A model generated the notes under the pieces. That model did no database searches. It worked only from the letters and a program-made list of their open reading frames with translations, and was not told the origin of the DNA. Below are positions 26,168 to 36,197 of a stretch of 64,000 bases of DNA, piece after piece (position 1 is the first letter of the stretch; every line of letters begins with the position of its first letter). Made by a program: the position numbers and the translations under genes. The DNA is taken from contig CAVTND010000013.1 in NCBI GenBank assembly GCA_963735955.1, positions 1 to 64,000 on the forward strand. The letters run 5' to 3'. Source of the stretch: CAVTND01 sp963735955. GTDB taxonomy: Bacteria > Pseudomonadota > Gammaproteobacteria > Burkholderiales > Burkholderiaceae_F.

Positions 26168-27628
26168 TCAACCGGTTCCGCCGACGGTCAGGCCCTCGAT
26201 TCGAAGCGTGGGCTGGCCGACACCGACGGGAACGCTCTGGCCGTCCTTGCCGCAGGTGCCGATGCCGGAGTCAAGGCTCATGTCGGTGCCGATCATGGTC
26301 ACGCGTGTCAGCGCATCGGGCCCGTTTCCGATCAGGGTCGCTCCCTTGACCGGATGCGTGAGCTTGCCGTTCTCGACCATCCACGCTTCGGCCATGCTGA
26401 AGACGAACTTTCCGTTGGTGATATCGACCTGGCCGCCGCCGAAGTTGGACGCGTAGATTCCCTTCTTGACCGAGCGCAGGATCTCGGCCGGGTCGCGATC
26501 TCCGGCCAGCATGCAGGTATTCGTCATGCGTGGCATCGGCAAGTGGGCAAACGATTCGCGCCGGCCATTGCCGGTGACAGGCACCTTCATGAGGCGTGCA
26601 TTGAGGCAATCCTGCAGGTAGCCGCGCAGGATGCCGTCTTCAATCAGCACCGTGCGCTGCGTCGGATTGCCTTCATCGTCGATATTGAGCGAACCACGTC
26701 GGTCGCGCAGCGTGCCGTCATCGATGACGGTCACACCCTTGGAGCCAACCCGTTGCCCGATCCGGCCGGCAAAGGCACTCGAACCTTTGCGATTGAAGTC
26801 TCCCTCGAGCCCATGACCGATTGCTTCGTGCAGCAGAATTCCCGGCCAGCCGGGACCGAGCACGACCGGCATGGTGCCGGCCGGCGCCGGCTTCGCCGCC
26901 AGATTGAGCAGCGCCTGATCGACCGCCCTCGCGGCATAGTCGGCAAGCACCGAGTCGTCAAAGTAGGCGAGGTCATGGCGACCTCCGCCGCCGGCGAAGC
27001 CCTGCTCGCGCTTGCCATCCTGCTCGACGATCGCAGACAGCGACAGTCGCACCAGCGGCCGCACGTCGGCGGCCAGCACGCCGTCGCTGCGCGCCACCAG
27101 TACCACGTCGTATTCCGCACTGATGCTTGCCATGACCTGGCTGACGCGCGGGTCGCGTGCGCGCGCCATGCGCTCGAGCCGCTCGAGCATCTGCACCTTG
27201 GCTGCCGCGTCGAGCGAGTTCACCGGGTCGCTGCTGCCGTACAGCGCGGCCTGGCTACGCAGCCCCACCCTGGAGGCGACCTTGGCGCGGCCGCTGCCCT
27301 GGCGCGCGATCGCGCGCGCAGATACGGCGGCCTCGGCCAATGCTTCGGCCGAGATGTCATCCGAGTACGCAAATGCCGTGCGCTCGCCGGCGACGGCACG
27401 CACGCCGACACCCTGGTCGATATCGAAGCTGCCGGTCTTGACCTGGCCTTCTTCGAGCACAAAGGACTGACTGCGCGTGTACTGGAAGTAGACGTCGGCG
27501 TAATCGACACGGTGCTCAAACATGCTCGCAAGCACAGTCTGCAGCCTCGCTTCGTCGAGATCGTAGGGGTCGAGCAGCAATTGCTTGGCGATGGCCAGGC
27601 GCGACAGTGCGGGATCAGTGGGTTTCAT
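26168..27628 (-). CDS. tldD: Metalloprotease TldD
   Basis: A 486-residue cytoplasmic zinc protease subunit that works with TldE/PmbA to cut unfolded peptides, including microcin and CcdA-type substrates. The zinc motif HEAIGH spans His267-His272, followed by GLEGD. Other family landmarks are GVGVRAVAGERTAFAYSDD and the C-terminal NFGGGQVDITNGKFVFSMAEA. The ATG at 27628 gives MKPTDPAL. The tldE partner is not in the window. It follows the nitrilase gene by 58 bases on the same strand. Confidence 0.95.
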   Translation of the reverse strand: MKPTDPALSRLAIAKQLLLDPYDLDEARLQTVLASMFEHRVDYADVYFQYTRSQSFVLEEGQVKTGSFDIDQGVGVRAVAGERTAFAYSDDISAEALAEAAVSARAIARQGSGRAKVASRVGLRSQAALYGSSDPVNSLDAAAKVQMLERLERMARARDPRVSQVMASISAEYDVVLVARSDGVLAADVRPLVRLSLSAIVEQDGKREQGFAGGGGRHDLAYFDDSVLADYAARAVDQALLNLAAKPAPAGTMPVVLGPGWPGILLHEAIGHGLEGDFNRKGSSAFAGRIGQRVGSKGVTVIDDGTLRDRRGSLNIDDEGNPTQRTVLIEDGILRGYLQDCLNARLMKVPVTGNGRRESFAHLPMPRMTNTCMLAGDRDPAEILRSVKKGIYASNFGGGQVDITNGKFVFSMAEAWMVENGKLTHPVKGATLIGNGPDALTRVTMIGTDMSLDSGIGTCGKDGQSVPVGVGQPTLRIEGLTVGGTG

Positions 27629-27686
27629 GAATGTGCTCGGTTCGGCTTGGTCGAGTGTATCCGGGCGCGTCGGTTGGCTCCGCTTC

Positions 27687-28514
27687 TTAGAAAACCCGAT
27701 GAGACAGGGCCGGCAGCGCGGTGCGGCAGTCGGCAAGTACGTTCGCATCGAGGTCGCCGAACAGCACGCCCGGGCCTTCCGCCCGTTCGGCGAGGATGCG
27801 GCCCCAAGGGTCGATCAACATCGAGTGTCCATGCGTGGCGCGGCCGTTCGCATGACGACCGCCCTGAGCCGGCGCCAGCACATAGGCGAGATTCTCGATC
27901 GCGCGCGCACGCAGCAGGGTTTCCCAGTGCGCACGGCCTGTCGTTGCGGTGAATGCGGACGGCACCATGATCAGATCGACTTCGCCGAGTGCCCGATACA
28001 GTTCCGGGAAGCGCAGGTCGTAGCAGACTGAAAGGCCGACCCTGACGCTGGCGCCGGCGACCGGCTCGAATTCGAAGCAGCTGATCGCTCGACCCGGAGC
28101 GATGGTCTGCGCCTCGTCATAGGTCTCTCCGCCCTTGGTGAAGCGAAACAGGTGCACCTTGTCGTAGCGTGCGATGCGCTCCCCGTGTGGGCTGTAGACG
28201 AGCGAACTATTCAGGACGCGGTCCGGTTCCGGTGCCATCAGCGGAAGGGTGCCACCGACCAGCCAGACACCGTGCCGCTGCGCCTGGCGCGCCAGAAAGT
28301 CCTGGATCGGTCCATCGCCATCGACTTCGCGCACCGCGACCTTGTCGGTGTCCTTCATCCCCATCAGGCAGAAGTACTCCGGCAATCCGATCAGGCGTGC
28401 GCCCGTGGCCGCGGCTTGCGCGATCAGGTCGGTAGCGGCGGCGAGGTTGCTGGCGACGTCGGGCGCCGACACCATTTGCACGGCGGCGACTCGAACAGGA
28501 GCAGAAGCTTTCAT
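27687..28514 (-). CDS. Carbon-nitrogen hydrolase (nitrilase superfamily, Nit/omega-amidase-like)
   Basis: A 275-residue hydrolase with the nitrilase triad Glu46 (LPEYF), Lys119 (RYDKVHLF) and Cys164 (SVCYDLRFPE). This branch includes deaminated-glutathione amidase and omega-amidase, so repair of side-products such as deaminated glutathione is plausible. Its ATG overlaps the yhdP stop (ATGA), so it is translationally coupled to that gene. The yhdP-nitrilase-tldD order is typical of Betaproteobacteria. Confidence 0.93.
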   Translation of the reverse strand: MKASAPVRVAAVQMVSAPDVASNLAAATDLIAQAAATGARLIGLPEYFCLMGMKDTDKVAVREVDGDGPIQDFLARQAQRHGVWLVGGTLPLMAPEPDRVLNSSLVYSPHGERIARYDKVHLFRFTKGGETYDEAQTIAPGRAISCFEFEPVAGASVRVGLSVCYDLRFPELYRALGEVDLIMVPSAFTATTGRAHWETLLRARAIENLAYVLAPAQGGRHANGRATHGHSMLIDPWGRILAERAEGPGVLFGDLDANVLADCRTALPALSHRVF

Positions 28515-31500
28515 TTGCTGGTCTCGGGAGTGGGGGCGATGCGGCTCCGGCGCTTGATGACCGGATCGGTCCAGCTTCCGGTGATGTCGTACTCCAGCGC
28601 CAACGCCCTCGACAAGGGGTCGCGCAGTACGGTCTGCGCAAGAAAGGCACCGAGACCGATCACCGGGTTGACCACGGTCAGTGCCAGTGCCGCCGTCGAT
28701 GCATCGACTTCCGGCAGGACCACAAGATGAAGTTCCTGTGTCTCATTGCGCAAGTCGAGACTACCTGACATCAGCACCGCGGCCGACGCGCCCGCCATGC
28801 GGAAATTCTGGGTCGCCAGGACGCCGCGCGTGATCGTCGCATCGGCACGGATCGAGCTGAATGCAAAGCCCTCGCCGAAGGTGTCGCGCGTGTTGTCGGT
28901 CAGGACACGCGACAAAGACTGCAGTGACAGGAGTCCGAGCAGGCGCGCCGCGTTGCCGGTCTCGACCTTCAGAAAGCGGCCATTGTCGACTCTGAGCTGA
29001 AGCTTGCCCGACAGGCTCGGGTAGTCGATGTCGAGCGGGGAACCCAACCAGTCGACATCGCCACCGATCTGGCCCTGGCCGCGCGCCATGGTCTGCGCAT
29101 AGCCTAGACGTGCCAGGGTGCCACCGACGTCGCTTGCGTCGATGGTGAACTTCAGCTGCATGCGGCGCGTATTCGGACCCGCCGGTGCCCATTCGCCGCT
29201 GGCTGCAAGTTTCATGTCCGGATTCACGATGTCGAGCCGTCTCAGGCGCCAGACCGCATTGCTTGCCGTGCCGAAGTTCTGTGCGACCAGGTCCAGCCGG
29301 CCGAGTTTGCTGTCGCCGAGCTCGAAGCTTTCCGCGCTGACATCCACCGACGGGATCTGTCGGGTGGGCGCGCGCAGCACGTCGACGACCTCTTCCTTGA
29401 TCGCGCCGGGAATGATCAGTTTGCTGAGCTTGGCGCTGATTCGACCGAGTCCACCGACGTCGGGGCTTCCTGGCGCACTGGGGCGCCACCCGATGTAGCC
29501 GATGATGCCGTCCGACACCAGGTTGGCATCGAAGCCACCATCTGCCACGCGCGATGCGCCCAGTGTGACGTTACGGATACTCCGACGCTGGATGATCAAC
29601 TCGGCGGTGCGCAGCGCGACATAGTCAAGCTGTGGTCCGTCAGAGGCCGACGAACGAGTGGAGGTTTGCGATTCGTTAGGGCCGGAACTCCCCAGCCAGT
29701 TCGACCAGGCTTCGACGTCCAGGCGCGGCACTGCGATGTTCAGCAGCACGCCGGATTCCGGCAGGTTCGCGGGCTCATTGATTGCGATCACGCCGCGCCC
29801 GGTGCGCCACTCGCCTAGCTCCCGTCGGCGCTCCAGACGGATTGCCAGCAACTTGCCCGCATTCAGGTTCAGATCTTCCTGGTCGGAGGCGCGAGTCTGG
29901 CGTTCAATCCGCAGGGGCCAGGACTCGGACGCCGACTTGCGCAGCGGTGCTATGCCATCAATGGCAAGGCCAACGAGATCACTCTCGGCCAGCAGGCTGG
30001 TTGCGCCTGACTGCACGGTGAAACTTCCGGCGTAGCGAGCAGAGCCCTGCGAACGATCAAGCACGCGCTCGACAATCGTCGAATCAACAACCCGGCGCAA
30101 TCCGGCGGGCGCAAAGGTGCCAGCGACAGTCAGCACCGATGCGCCGTCCGCCCGGACCTGCGCATCAAACCGGGCAGTACCACCCAGGAAACCCGCGCTG
30201 ACGTTCGAAAATCGCGGACCGTGTTCGGTGAAGTTGAGCGTGCCGTTGAGGCGCGCAAGGGGAGGCAGGCCGGCCAGCAGCAGATCATTGCCGCTTAGCT
30301 GAAGGGCGCCCGACACTTTTGCCGGCCCGTGCTGGGCGGAAAGGGGTATCCCCAATTGAAGATCGAGCCGCGCCGGGCCGCGGGCGTCGACGCCCCGGGT
30401 GAATCCCCCAAGCCAGTCCGCCACGGGACTCGCATTCACGTAGTTCAGTATTTCGAGCAGGGGGCCGCTGACTTGTCCCTGAACATCCAGGATTGCGCCG
30501 TGGTTCAGATCCGGAATGCGCGCGGTGGCGCGCTCGATGCGCGCGCCTTGAAGCCTGCCGCGCTCGGCCGTGACGGTCATGGAATTGCGCTCAAACACAA
30601 CGTCGGCGTTGAGTTCTGACAGGGTCGGCCAGCGTTTGCCGGGGCGCCGCGTGCCATCGTCGTTGGCGGCAGGCGCCACATCGAGCGTCGCATCTCGCAC
30701 CTTGATCGCCGCGCGAAACTCGCCATCGGCTGCGCGCACAAACGGAAATTGATCGAGCGCGCCACGCACGCGAAAGTTGCCATCCGTTCCGCGGCCGCTC
30801 AGAAGTGCGTATTGCAGCCAGCCCAGGGTGCCTGGTCCCGCTGCCAGGGGTACGTAGCGATAGGCACTCGCCAGGTCGAGTCGCGTGATGCGACCGGAAA
30901 GATCCGCGTAGTTCGAATCCTTCTTGCGCTGCCAGGTGCCACTGGCGGCGAGTTCGAGATCCTCATTGCTGGCGATCAGCGAATCAACGCTCACGTCGAG
31001 CTGCGGCGTCGACTTCCAGTGAACCGCGGCGTTGAGTAGATTGAAGTTCAGTCGCGGCTCAGCGAGTACACCGGGAAAGATCAGAGCCACATTGCGTGAC
31101 GTGAGCTGCAGACGGCCGGCTCCACGGTTCAATTCAATTGTTCCCGACAGGTTCTCGAACTGCGGCAACATCATTGCCGCATTTGCGCCATGGTCCGTTG
31201 TCGATGTCGATGTCGATGTCGATGTCGATGTCGATGTCGATGTCGATGTCGATGTCGATGCCGACGCGGCCGGAGCATTCGCCAGGTCGGCAAACTGCAT
31301 TTTCAGGGCCAGGGTATCAACTTGCGGCTGCGGCCCGTCCCAGCTGACGTCGAGATTGTTCAGTCTGCCTTTGATGGCCTGACGGCTGGCCAACTCTTTC
31401 AGGGTTCCTGCCAGCGGCACGTGCGAGGCCAATGTGCTCAGCCCGGCCAGATCGATTCGATTTGCCCTGACTTCCGTGCGCTCCTGGTTCTCTGCCCGGG

Positions 31501-32743
31501 CGCGCGTCAGGCGCACGCTCAGGTCGAGCGGCGCGAACACCTCGCCCGCTGCCGTGCGAAACGTCAATCCCGCGGCGCCATACTCCTCGCCCCCCATCAT
31601 GGAATTGCCCCAGCTGCGCTGGGACAGTCGCCCCTGGAGCGATTCAAGTTTCATTGGTTCGAGATCGCGCGCCAGTCGGACATCGACGTCCTTGAGGGCA
31701 AGGTCAGCTACCACCTTGATCAGTTCCGTGCGATCGAAGCTCACCCATCCGCGCAGCGCGCCGTGCGCGCGCTCGGCTTCGATCGGCAGTCCGAGCCACT
31801 GGTTGAGCTGTGCCAGGTCGACATAGTCGAACTGTGCAAAGACCTCGCCGCTCCACAAGCTGAAATCGGTCACACGCTCGAACGGTGAATGTCGCATCTG
31901 TCCGCGCACCTCAAATGGTGCTGCGAGCGAAGACGGCGGTGCGGCATTGATGCCGAAGCGATGCGAGCCCCAGCCCCGCACCAGGCTGAGGTCCATGTCC
32001 TGGAAACGCAGTTCGCGAGGCGTTGCGTTGCGTTCATCGCGCAGGCGTACACGCGCATCACTGATGGTGATTTCGCCCTGCTCGAGCAGCCAGTCGAGGC
32101 CGCGGTTTTCTTCGCTGCGCGCGGCAGGATCGATCACGAAGCTCGCGACCGACAGCTTGCCTTCCGCGAGCAAGGCAATGTCCAGTTCCGGAGCAAGAAT
32201 GCGCAGGCGCGAAAAACGCGGCTGCCACGCGGTGACGCTGGACCAGGAAAGAATTGCCTCCACGCGCGGCAGGCTCAGCTCCCGACCGTTGGCGGCGCCG
32301 ACGCGGACATCGTTGAGTGCAAATTGCGGATTGAGACCGCGCCAGGAAGCCTCGATGCGGCCGACGCTTACCGGTGTGCTCAGCAGGTTGCTGGCAAGGG
32401 CCTCGATGCGCGGGCGCTGACGGTCAATCTCGGGCAGCAGCCAGTAGCGCGATACAAGAATCAGCGCGCCGACGGCAAAGAACAGGGCCAGAAGCAGCCA
32501 GGCGATGATCCGCAGGGTCAGCCGCACCGTTCGCAGTGCCCCTAAACCCAGTCTTTGAACAATCGACCGTTCTGCGGTCTCCAGCGTTTGGGCCAGAGTC
32601 TGCTCGATTGCGTGCTCGATCTCGTGCACGCGCGCGGAAACACCGGATGAAAGCGTCGCGGATTCGGAGCGCGAGTCCGGCGACAGCGATGGGGGCGTGG
32701 ATTCGGGAGGAGACACCGCGGCAGGAGCGTGGGGCAAGGACAT
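28511..32743 (-). CDS. YhdP family AsmA-like protein (TIGR02099 type)
   Basis: A 1410-residue envelope protein. It has a cytoplasmic N-terminal stretch, one membrane helix near residues 82-105 (LRIIAWLLLALFFAVGALIL), then a very long periplasmic beta-rich body with repeated AsmA-like segments and the C-terminal block typical of YhdP. YhdP and its relatives are believed to form bridges carrying phospholipid between inner and outer membranes. Near residue 500 a Ser-Thr repeat is encoded by a ten-copy hexanucleotide repeat (31200-31259). It heads the operon yhdP-nitrilase-tldD-plsC-cdsA-like and is divergent from glnE. Confidence 0.92.
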   Translation of the reverse strand: MSLPHAPAAVSPPESTPPSLSPDSRSESATLSSGVSARVHEIEHAIEQTLAQTLETAERSIVQRLGLGALRTVRLTLRIIAWLLLALFFAVGALILVSRYWLLPEIDRQRPRIEALASNLLSTPVSVGRIEASWRGLNPQFALNDVRVGAANGRELSLPRVEAILSWSSVTAWQPRFSRLRILAPELDIALLAEGKLSVASFVIDPAARSEENRGLDWLLEQGEITISDARVRLRDERNATPRELRFQDMDLSLVRGWGSHRFGINAAPPSSLAAPFEVRGQMRHSPFERVTDFSLWSGEVFAQFDYVDLAQLNQWLGLPIEAERAHGALRGWVSFDRTELIKVVADLALKDVDVRLARDLEPMKLESLQGRLSQRSWGNSMMGGEEYGAAGLTFRTAAGEVFAPLDLSVRLTRARAENQERTEVRANRIDLAGLSTLASHVPLAGTLKELASRQAIKGRLNNLDVSWDGPQPQVDTLALKMQFADLANAPAASASTSTSTSTSTSTSTSTSTSTTDHGANAAMMLPQFENLSGTIELNRGAGRLQLTSRNVALIFPGVLAEPRLNFNLLNAAVHWKSTPQLDVSVDSLIASNEDLELAASGTWQRKKDSNYADLSGRITRLDLASAYRYVPLAAGPGTLGWLQYALLSGRGTDGNFRVRGALDQFPFVRAADGEFRAAIKVRDATLDVAPAANDDGTRRPGKRWPTLSELNADVVFERNSMTVTAERGRLQGARIERATARIPDLNHGAILDVQGQVSGPLLEILNYVNASPVADWLGGFTRGVDARGPARLDLQLGIPLSAQHGPAKVSGALQLSGNDLLLAGLPPLARLNGTLNFTEHGPRFSNVSAGFLGGTARFDAQVRADGASVLTVAGTFAPAGLRRVVDSTIVERVLDRSQGSARYAGSFTVQSGATSLLAESDLVGLAIDGIAPLRKSASESWPLRIERQTRASDQEDLNLNAGKLLAIRLERRRELGEWRTGRGVIAINEPANLPESGVLLNIAVPRLDVEAWSNWLGSSGPNESQTSTRSSASDGPQLDYVALRTAELIIQRRSIRNVTLGASRVADGGFDANLVSDGIIGYIGWRPSAPGSPDVGGLGRISAKLSKLIIPGAIKEEVVDVLRAPTRQIPSVDVSAESFELGDSKLGRLDLVAQNFGTASNAVWRLRRLDIVNPDMKLAASGEWAPAGPNTRRMQLKFTIDASDVGGTLARLGYAQTMARGQGQIGGDVDWLGSPLDIDYPSLSGKLQLRVDNGRFLKVETGNAARLLGLLSLQSLSRVLTDNTRDTFGEGFAFSSIRADATITRGVLATQNFRMAGASAAVLMSGSLDLRNETQELHLVVLPEVDASTAALALTVVNPVIGLGAFLAQTVLRDPLSRALALEYDITGSWTDPVIKRRSRIAPTPETSK
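31200..31259. repeat. Hexanucleotide tandem repeat (GTCGAT)10 inside yhdP
   Basis: Ten perfect copies of GTCGAT (ATCGAC on the coding strand) run without interruption. In the yhdP frame they encode alternating Ser and Thr. Because the unit is six bases, copy-number change would alter the protein by two residues at a time without a frameshift. Confidence 0.97.
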
Positions 32744-32828
32744 GCGACAAACCTACAATCCGGGGCATCGTGCAACAGCCCGTGTCATTTTCCGCCCCGT
32801 GCTGCCCCGCTGACCTGCGCCCGGCCAC

Positions 32829-32864
32829 CCGCGCGAACGGGCGCGCGAATGGGCGCGCGAACGG
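32829..32864. repeat. 12-bp tandem repeat (three copies) in the yhdP-glnE intergenic region
   Basis: Three 12-bp units CGCGCGAACGGG / CGCGCGAATGGG / CGCGCGAACGGG end six bases before the proposed glnE ATG. The unit length is a multiple of three, so if glnE starts further upstream the repeat would encode a four-residue repeat. It lies between two divergent genes and may affect promoter spacing. Confidence 0.9.
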
Positions 32865-32869
32865 GCGCG

Positions 32870-35842
32870 ATGACTCTAGCACAGGGGCCCTTGCAACGAG
32901 CTCCAACTTCTGACATGAGACCAGGCGGAGCATCGAAAATTCCCGCCTACCTCGGTGCAGGCGACTGGCGCGGAGCGCCGGCCGGCATCGACGAACTGCC
33001 GCGACTGTCGCACTTCGCACAGCGTGCGATGGTGGTCGAATCGGGACAGAGTGACCCTGCTGCGCAACTCGACTTTCTCAAGGACCTCGCGGTCAGCCCC
33101 TGGGACCACAATCGCCTGACGACAGCGCTTGCCGAAATGCGCATCAGTGCTCCCACGCTGTCGCCTGCTGCGGCACTGCGCCGCTTGCGACGGCGGGTGG
33201 TGCTCAGCCTGCTTGCGCGTGACGCAAGCGGCGTCGCCGAGCTCGGCGAAGTCGTTGCGACGATGACGGACCTGGCCGAGTTCGCCGTGCAGACCATGAT
33301 GGCGGGCTGTGCCGATGAACTGGCGTGCGTGCATGGCGTGCCGACCTCGGAAGAAGGCCTGCCCCAGGACCTGCTGGTCGTCGGCATGGGCAAGCTCGGT
33401 GGGGCGGAGCTCAACGTTTCATCGGACATCGATCTGATCTTTGTCTACGACGAGGACGGCACTACGCGGGCGTCGCCGGCCTATCCGGTGCCGAGCCGCT
33501 TGCTCACCAATCACGAGTTCTTCGAGCGTCTCGGACGACGCCTGATCGCGAGCCTGGCCGACGTGACGGCCGATGGCTGGGTATTCCGGGTTGACATGCG
33601 ACTGCGGCCGAACGGGGATTCCGGTCCGCTTGCGCTGTCCTGCGCGATGCTCGAAGAGTACCTGCTGATCCAGGGCCGCGAATGGGAGCGGTTTGCCTGG
33701 CTCAAGGCGCGGATTGTTTCGGCGGCGGTATTCAGTTCGCCGGCGCAGTTTGCAGCCCAGCAATCGTCACTTGAGACCTTGATGCGACCCTTCGTGTTTC
33801 GCAAGTATCTGGACTTCGGCGCGATCGCCGCCCTGCGCGAGCTGCACCTGATGATCCGTGCCGAGACCGGACGGCGCCATGCAGGCCGCGAGGCACAGTC
33901 CGACCACGTCAAGCTTGGACGGGGTGGGATTCGCGAAATCGAATTTCTCGCGCAGACCTTTCAGATCATCCGCGGCGGACGAGAGGCGACGCTGCGCCAG
34001 AAATCCACCCTCGCCACCCTTGCGACTCTCGCCGAACTGGGTGTTATGCCGGCCACGACCTGCGCGGACCTGGCTACCGCCTACGTCTTTCTGCGAGATC
34101 TCGAGCACGCCCTGCAGTACGTCGACGATGCGCAGACCCACCTGTTGCCAGCCGAGGATTGTGAACGTGCGCGCGTTGCGCGCCTGCTCGGCGCCGCCGA
34201 TGCGCAGGCGATGCTCAATGAACTGCGTGCCGTGCAGCAGCTGGTGGCCGGAGTATTTGACAGCGTGTTCGTCGAGCCGGCACAGCAGGCTCAGGAGCTT
34301 GCCCTGCCGGCATCCTGGAACGGGGCAGCCGATCTCGAGACGGGCCTGGTCGAGCACCTGGTCAGCCTTGGTTTTGTCGATGCATCGGGCACTGCGCAGC
34401 GGCTCAAGAGCGTACTGGCGGCACGTCGCGTGCAGGCTGGCAGTGAAGCGATGCGCGCCCGCATTGAGCAATTGCTGAAGCGCGCAATCCACGCTGCCGC
34501 GGCCAATGCACATGCGGGTGGTGCATCGAGCGACATCGGCCCGGACGAGCTGTTCGGTCGATTTGCGCAACTCGCCGACGTCATCGTCGGCCGCAGCACC
34601 TACGTCGCGCTGTTGAATCAGTTTCCGCAAGCGCTTGAGCGCGTGATGCGCGTGCTGGCGGCCAGCCGATGGGCGACCGACTATCTGGCGCGCCATCCGA
34701 TCCTGCTGGATGAATTGCTCGATGAGCGGTTGGCGCTGATCGGCGATGGTATCGAACCGGACTGGCAGGCATGGCGGGCATCGGTTGATCTTCAGCTCGA
34801 CGAATCTGACGGCGACCCGGAACGGCAGATGAATGTCCTGCGCGACTCGCATCATGCTCAGGTCTTTCGCCTTCTGGTGGCCGACCTCGACAGCCGTCTG
34901 ACGGTCGAGCGTCTGGCTGATCATCTGTCGGCGCTGGCCGACGCCACGCTCTCGCTGGCGGTCCAGCGCGCCTGGTGCACCGTGCCGCGCCGGCACCGCG
35001 AAGCACCGCTGTTTTCGGTGGTCGCGTATGGCAAGCTGGGCGGCAAGGAGCTTGGCTACGCGTCGGATCTGGATCTCATCTTTCTCTACGACGATCCGCA
35101 CCCGGATGCCGCGGAAATCTACTCCGCACTGGCGCGGCGACTGGTTACCTGGCTCAGCAGCCTGACCTCGTCGGGCAATCTGTTCGAAATCGACCTGCGC
35201 CTGCGACCCGACGGCAACAAGGGCCTGCTGGTCTCTTCATTCGACGCGTTCTCGCGCTACCAGCGCAATGAGGACGGGCACGGCGCCTGGCTCTGGGAAC
35301 ACCAGGCGCTGACGCGCGCACGCGCGTGCGCCGGCGACGCGGCGCTGGGCGCACGCTTCGAGCAGGAACGGGCGTATGTACTGACGCGACCGCGCGACCA
35401 TGCGACGCTGGTGCGCGAGGTGCAGGCGATGCGCCGGCGCATGCTGGACGGCCATCCGAATCCGTCCGCACTGTTCGACATCAAGCACGATCCCGGCGGC
35501 ATGGTCGACATCGAGTTCATCGTGCAGACCCTGGTGCTGGAACATGCGAGCCGCCAGCCGACTCTGGTCGGCAATCTGGGCAATATCGCCCTGTTGCGCA
35601 TCTCCGGAGAGTTGGGCCTGATCGACGAGTTGCTGGCAGGACAGGTGGCGGATGCCTACCGCACCTATCGTCGCGTGCAGCATCGGCTGCGCCTGAACGG
35701 CGAAGAACGTGCGCGCGCGGAGCCAGCTGCCTTCGCGAGCCAGATCGAGGCCGTACGCGCGCTCTGGCGGGCGGTGGTGGGTGCAACCGAGCTTGAAGCG
35801 GAAGCCGACCTGCACCAGGCAGGCGTGGGAGGAAGCGACTAG
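32870..35842 (+). CDS. glnE: Bifunctional glutamine synthetase adenylyltransferase/adenylyl-removing enzyme
   Basis: A protein of about 990 residues that adds AMP to and removes it from glutamine synthetase under PII control. It contains two nucleotidyltransferase domains: VVGMGKLGGAELNVSSDIDL in the N-terminal (removing) half and VVAYGKLGGKELGYASDLDL in the C-terminal (adding) half. The start is uncertain: the ATG at 32870 is used, while ATG at 32915 or in-frame codons from 32729 are possible, and none has a good ribosome site. Its stop TAG overlaps the stop of the convergent azlD gene (CTAG). Confidence 0.94.
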   Translation: MTLAQGPLQRAPTSDMRPGGASKIPAYLGAGDWRGAPAGIDELPRLSHFAQRAMVVESGQSDPAAQLDFLKDLAVSPWDHNRLTTALAEMRISAPTLSPAAALRRLRRRVVLSLLARDASGVAELGEVVATMTDLAEFAVQTMMAGCADELACVHGVPTSEEGLPQDLLVVGMGKLGGAELNVSSDIDLIFVYDEDGTTRASPAYPVPSRLLTNHEFFERLGRRLIASLADVTADGWVFRVDMRLRPNGDSGPLALSCAMLEEYLLIQGREWERFAWLKARIVSAAVFSSPAQFAAQQSSLETLMRPFVFRKYLDFGAIAALRELHLMIRAETGRRHAGREAQSDHVKLGRGGIREIEFLAQTFQIIRGGREATLRQKSTLATLATLAELGVMPATTCADLATAYVFLRDLEHALQYVDDAQTHLLPAEDCERARVARLLGAADAQAMLNELRAVQQLVAGVFDSVFVEPAQQAQELALPASWNGAADLETGLVEHLVSLGFVDASGTAQRLKSVLAARRVQAGSEAMRARIEQLLKRAIHAAAANAHAGGASSDIGPDELFGRFAQLADVIVGRSTYVALLNQFPQALERVMRVLAASRWATDYLARHPILLDELLDERLALIGDGIEPDWQAWRASVDLQLDESDGDPERQMNVLRDSHHAQVFRLLVADLDSRLTVERLADHLSALADATLSLAVQRAWCTVPRRHREAPLFSVVAYGKLGGKELGYASDLDLIFLYDDPHPDAAEIYSALARRLVTWLSSLTSSGNLFEIDLRLRPDGNKGLLVSSFDAFSRYQRNEDGHGAWLWEHQALTRARACAGDAALGARFEQERAYVLTRPRDHATLVREVQAMRRRMLDGHPNPSALFDIKHDPGGMVDIEFIVQTLVLEHASRQPTLVGNLGNIALLRISGELGLIDELLAGQVADAYRTYRRVQHRLRLNGEERARAEPAAFASQIEAVRALWRAVVGATELEAEADLHQAGVGGSD

Positions 35843-36159
35843 GCGAGGCGCAGGAACGTGAAGGCACCCATGCCGACGACGATTGACACGACCGCGTTTC
35901 GCGTCACCAGCATGGTTGCCACGGCGGCAAGTCCTGCCATCAGCTTGCCATTGCCGATACCAAACTCAGCAACCGGCCCGTTCATGATCAGCTCGGGGGC
36001 GATCAGCGCCACCAGCGCGCACACGGGTGCATAGCGCAGTGCATGTTGGACCCGCGCCGGCAACGGCATGCGGTCGCCGAGGACGACGAAGAACGCGCGC
36101 GTTGCGACAGTGACGCCGGCGAGCCCGAAGATCGCGATCCAGATCGACAATGTACTCAC
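35839..36159 (-). CDS. azlD: AzlD family branched-chain amino-acid exporter subunit
   Basis: A 106-residue membrane protein with about four helices. Together with AzlC it exports branched-chain amino acids. It begins MSTLSIWIAIFGLAGVTVATRAFFVVLG, the typical AzlD opening, and contains LRYAPVCALVALIAPEL. It begins 38 bases after the azlC stop. Its stop codon overlaps that of the convergent glnE gene. Confidence 0.92.
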   Translation of the reverse strand: MSTLSIWIAIFGLAGVTVATRAFFVVLGDRMPLPARVQHALRYAPVCALVALIAPELIMNGPVAEFGIGNGKLMAGLAAVATMLVTRNAVVSIVVGMGAFTFLRLA

Positions 36160-36197
36160 GATGCAGCGCTCATGATCAACTGCTCATTGGTTCGCGC

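Noticed and set aside
25832..27952. Long open frame on the plus strand opposite plsC and tldD
   Set aside because: It lies antisense to two well-supported genes, has no family features and is low-complexity in the way of high-GC shadow frames.
31200..31259. Repeat array as a possible CRISPR
   Set aside because: The unit is six bases with no spacers and it lies inside a coding region.
31190..31888. Plus-strand frame with Cys-Arg repeats across the hexanucleotide array
   Set aside because: The repeat merely keeps all frames open; the strand and frame of yhdP are firmly supported.
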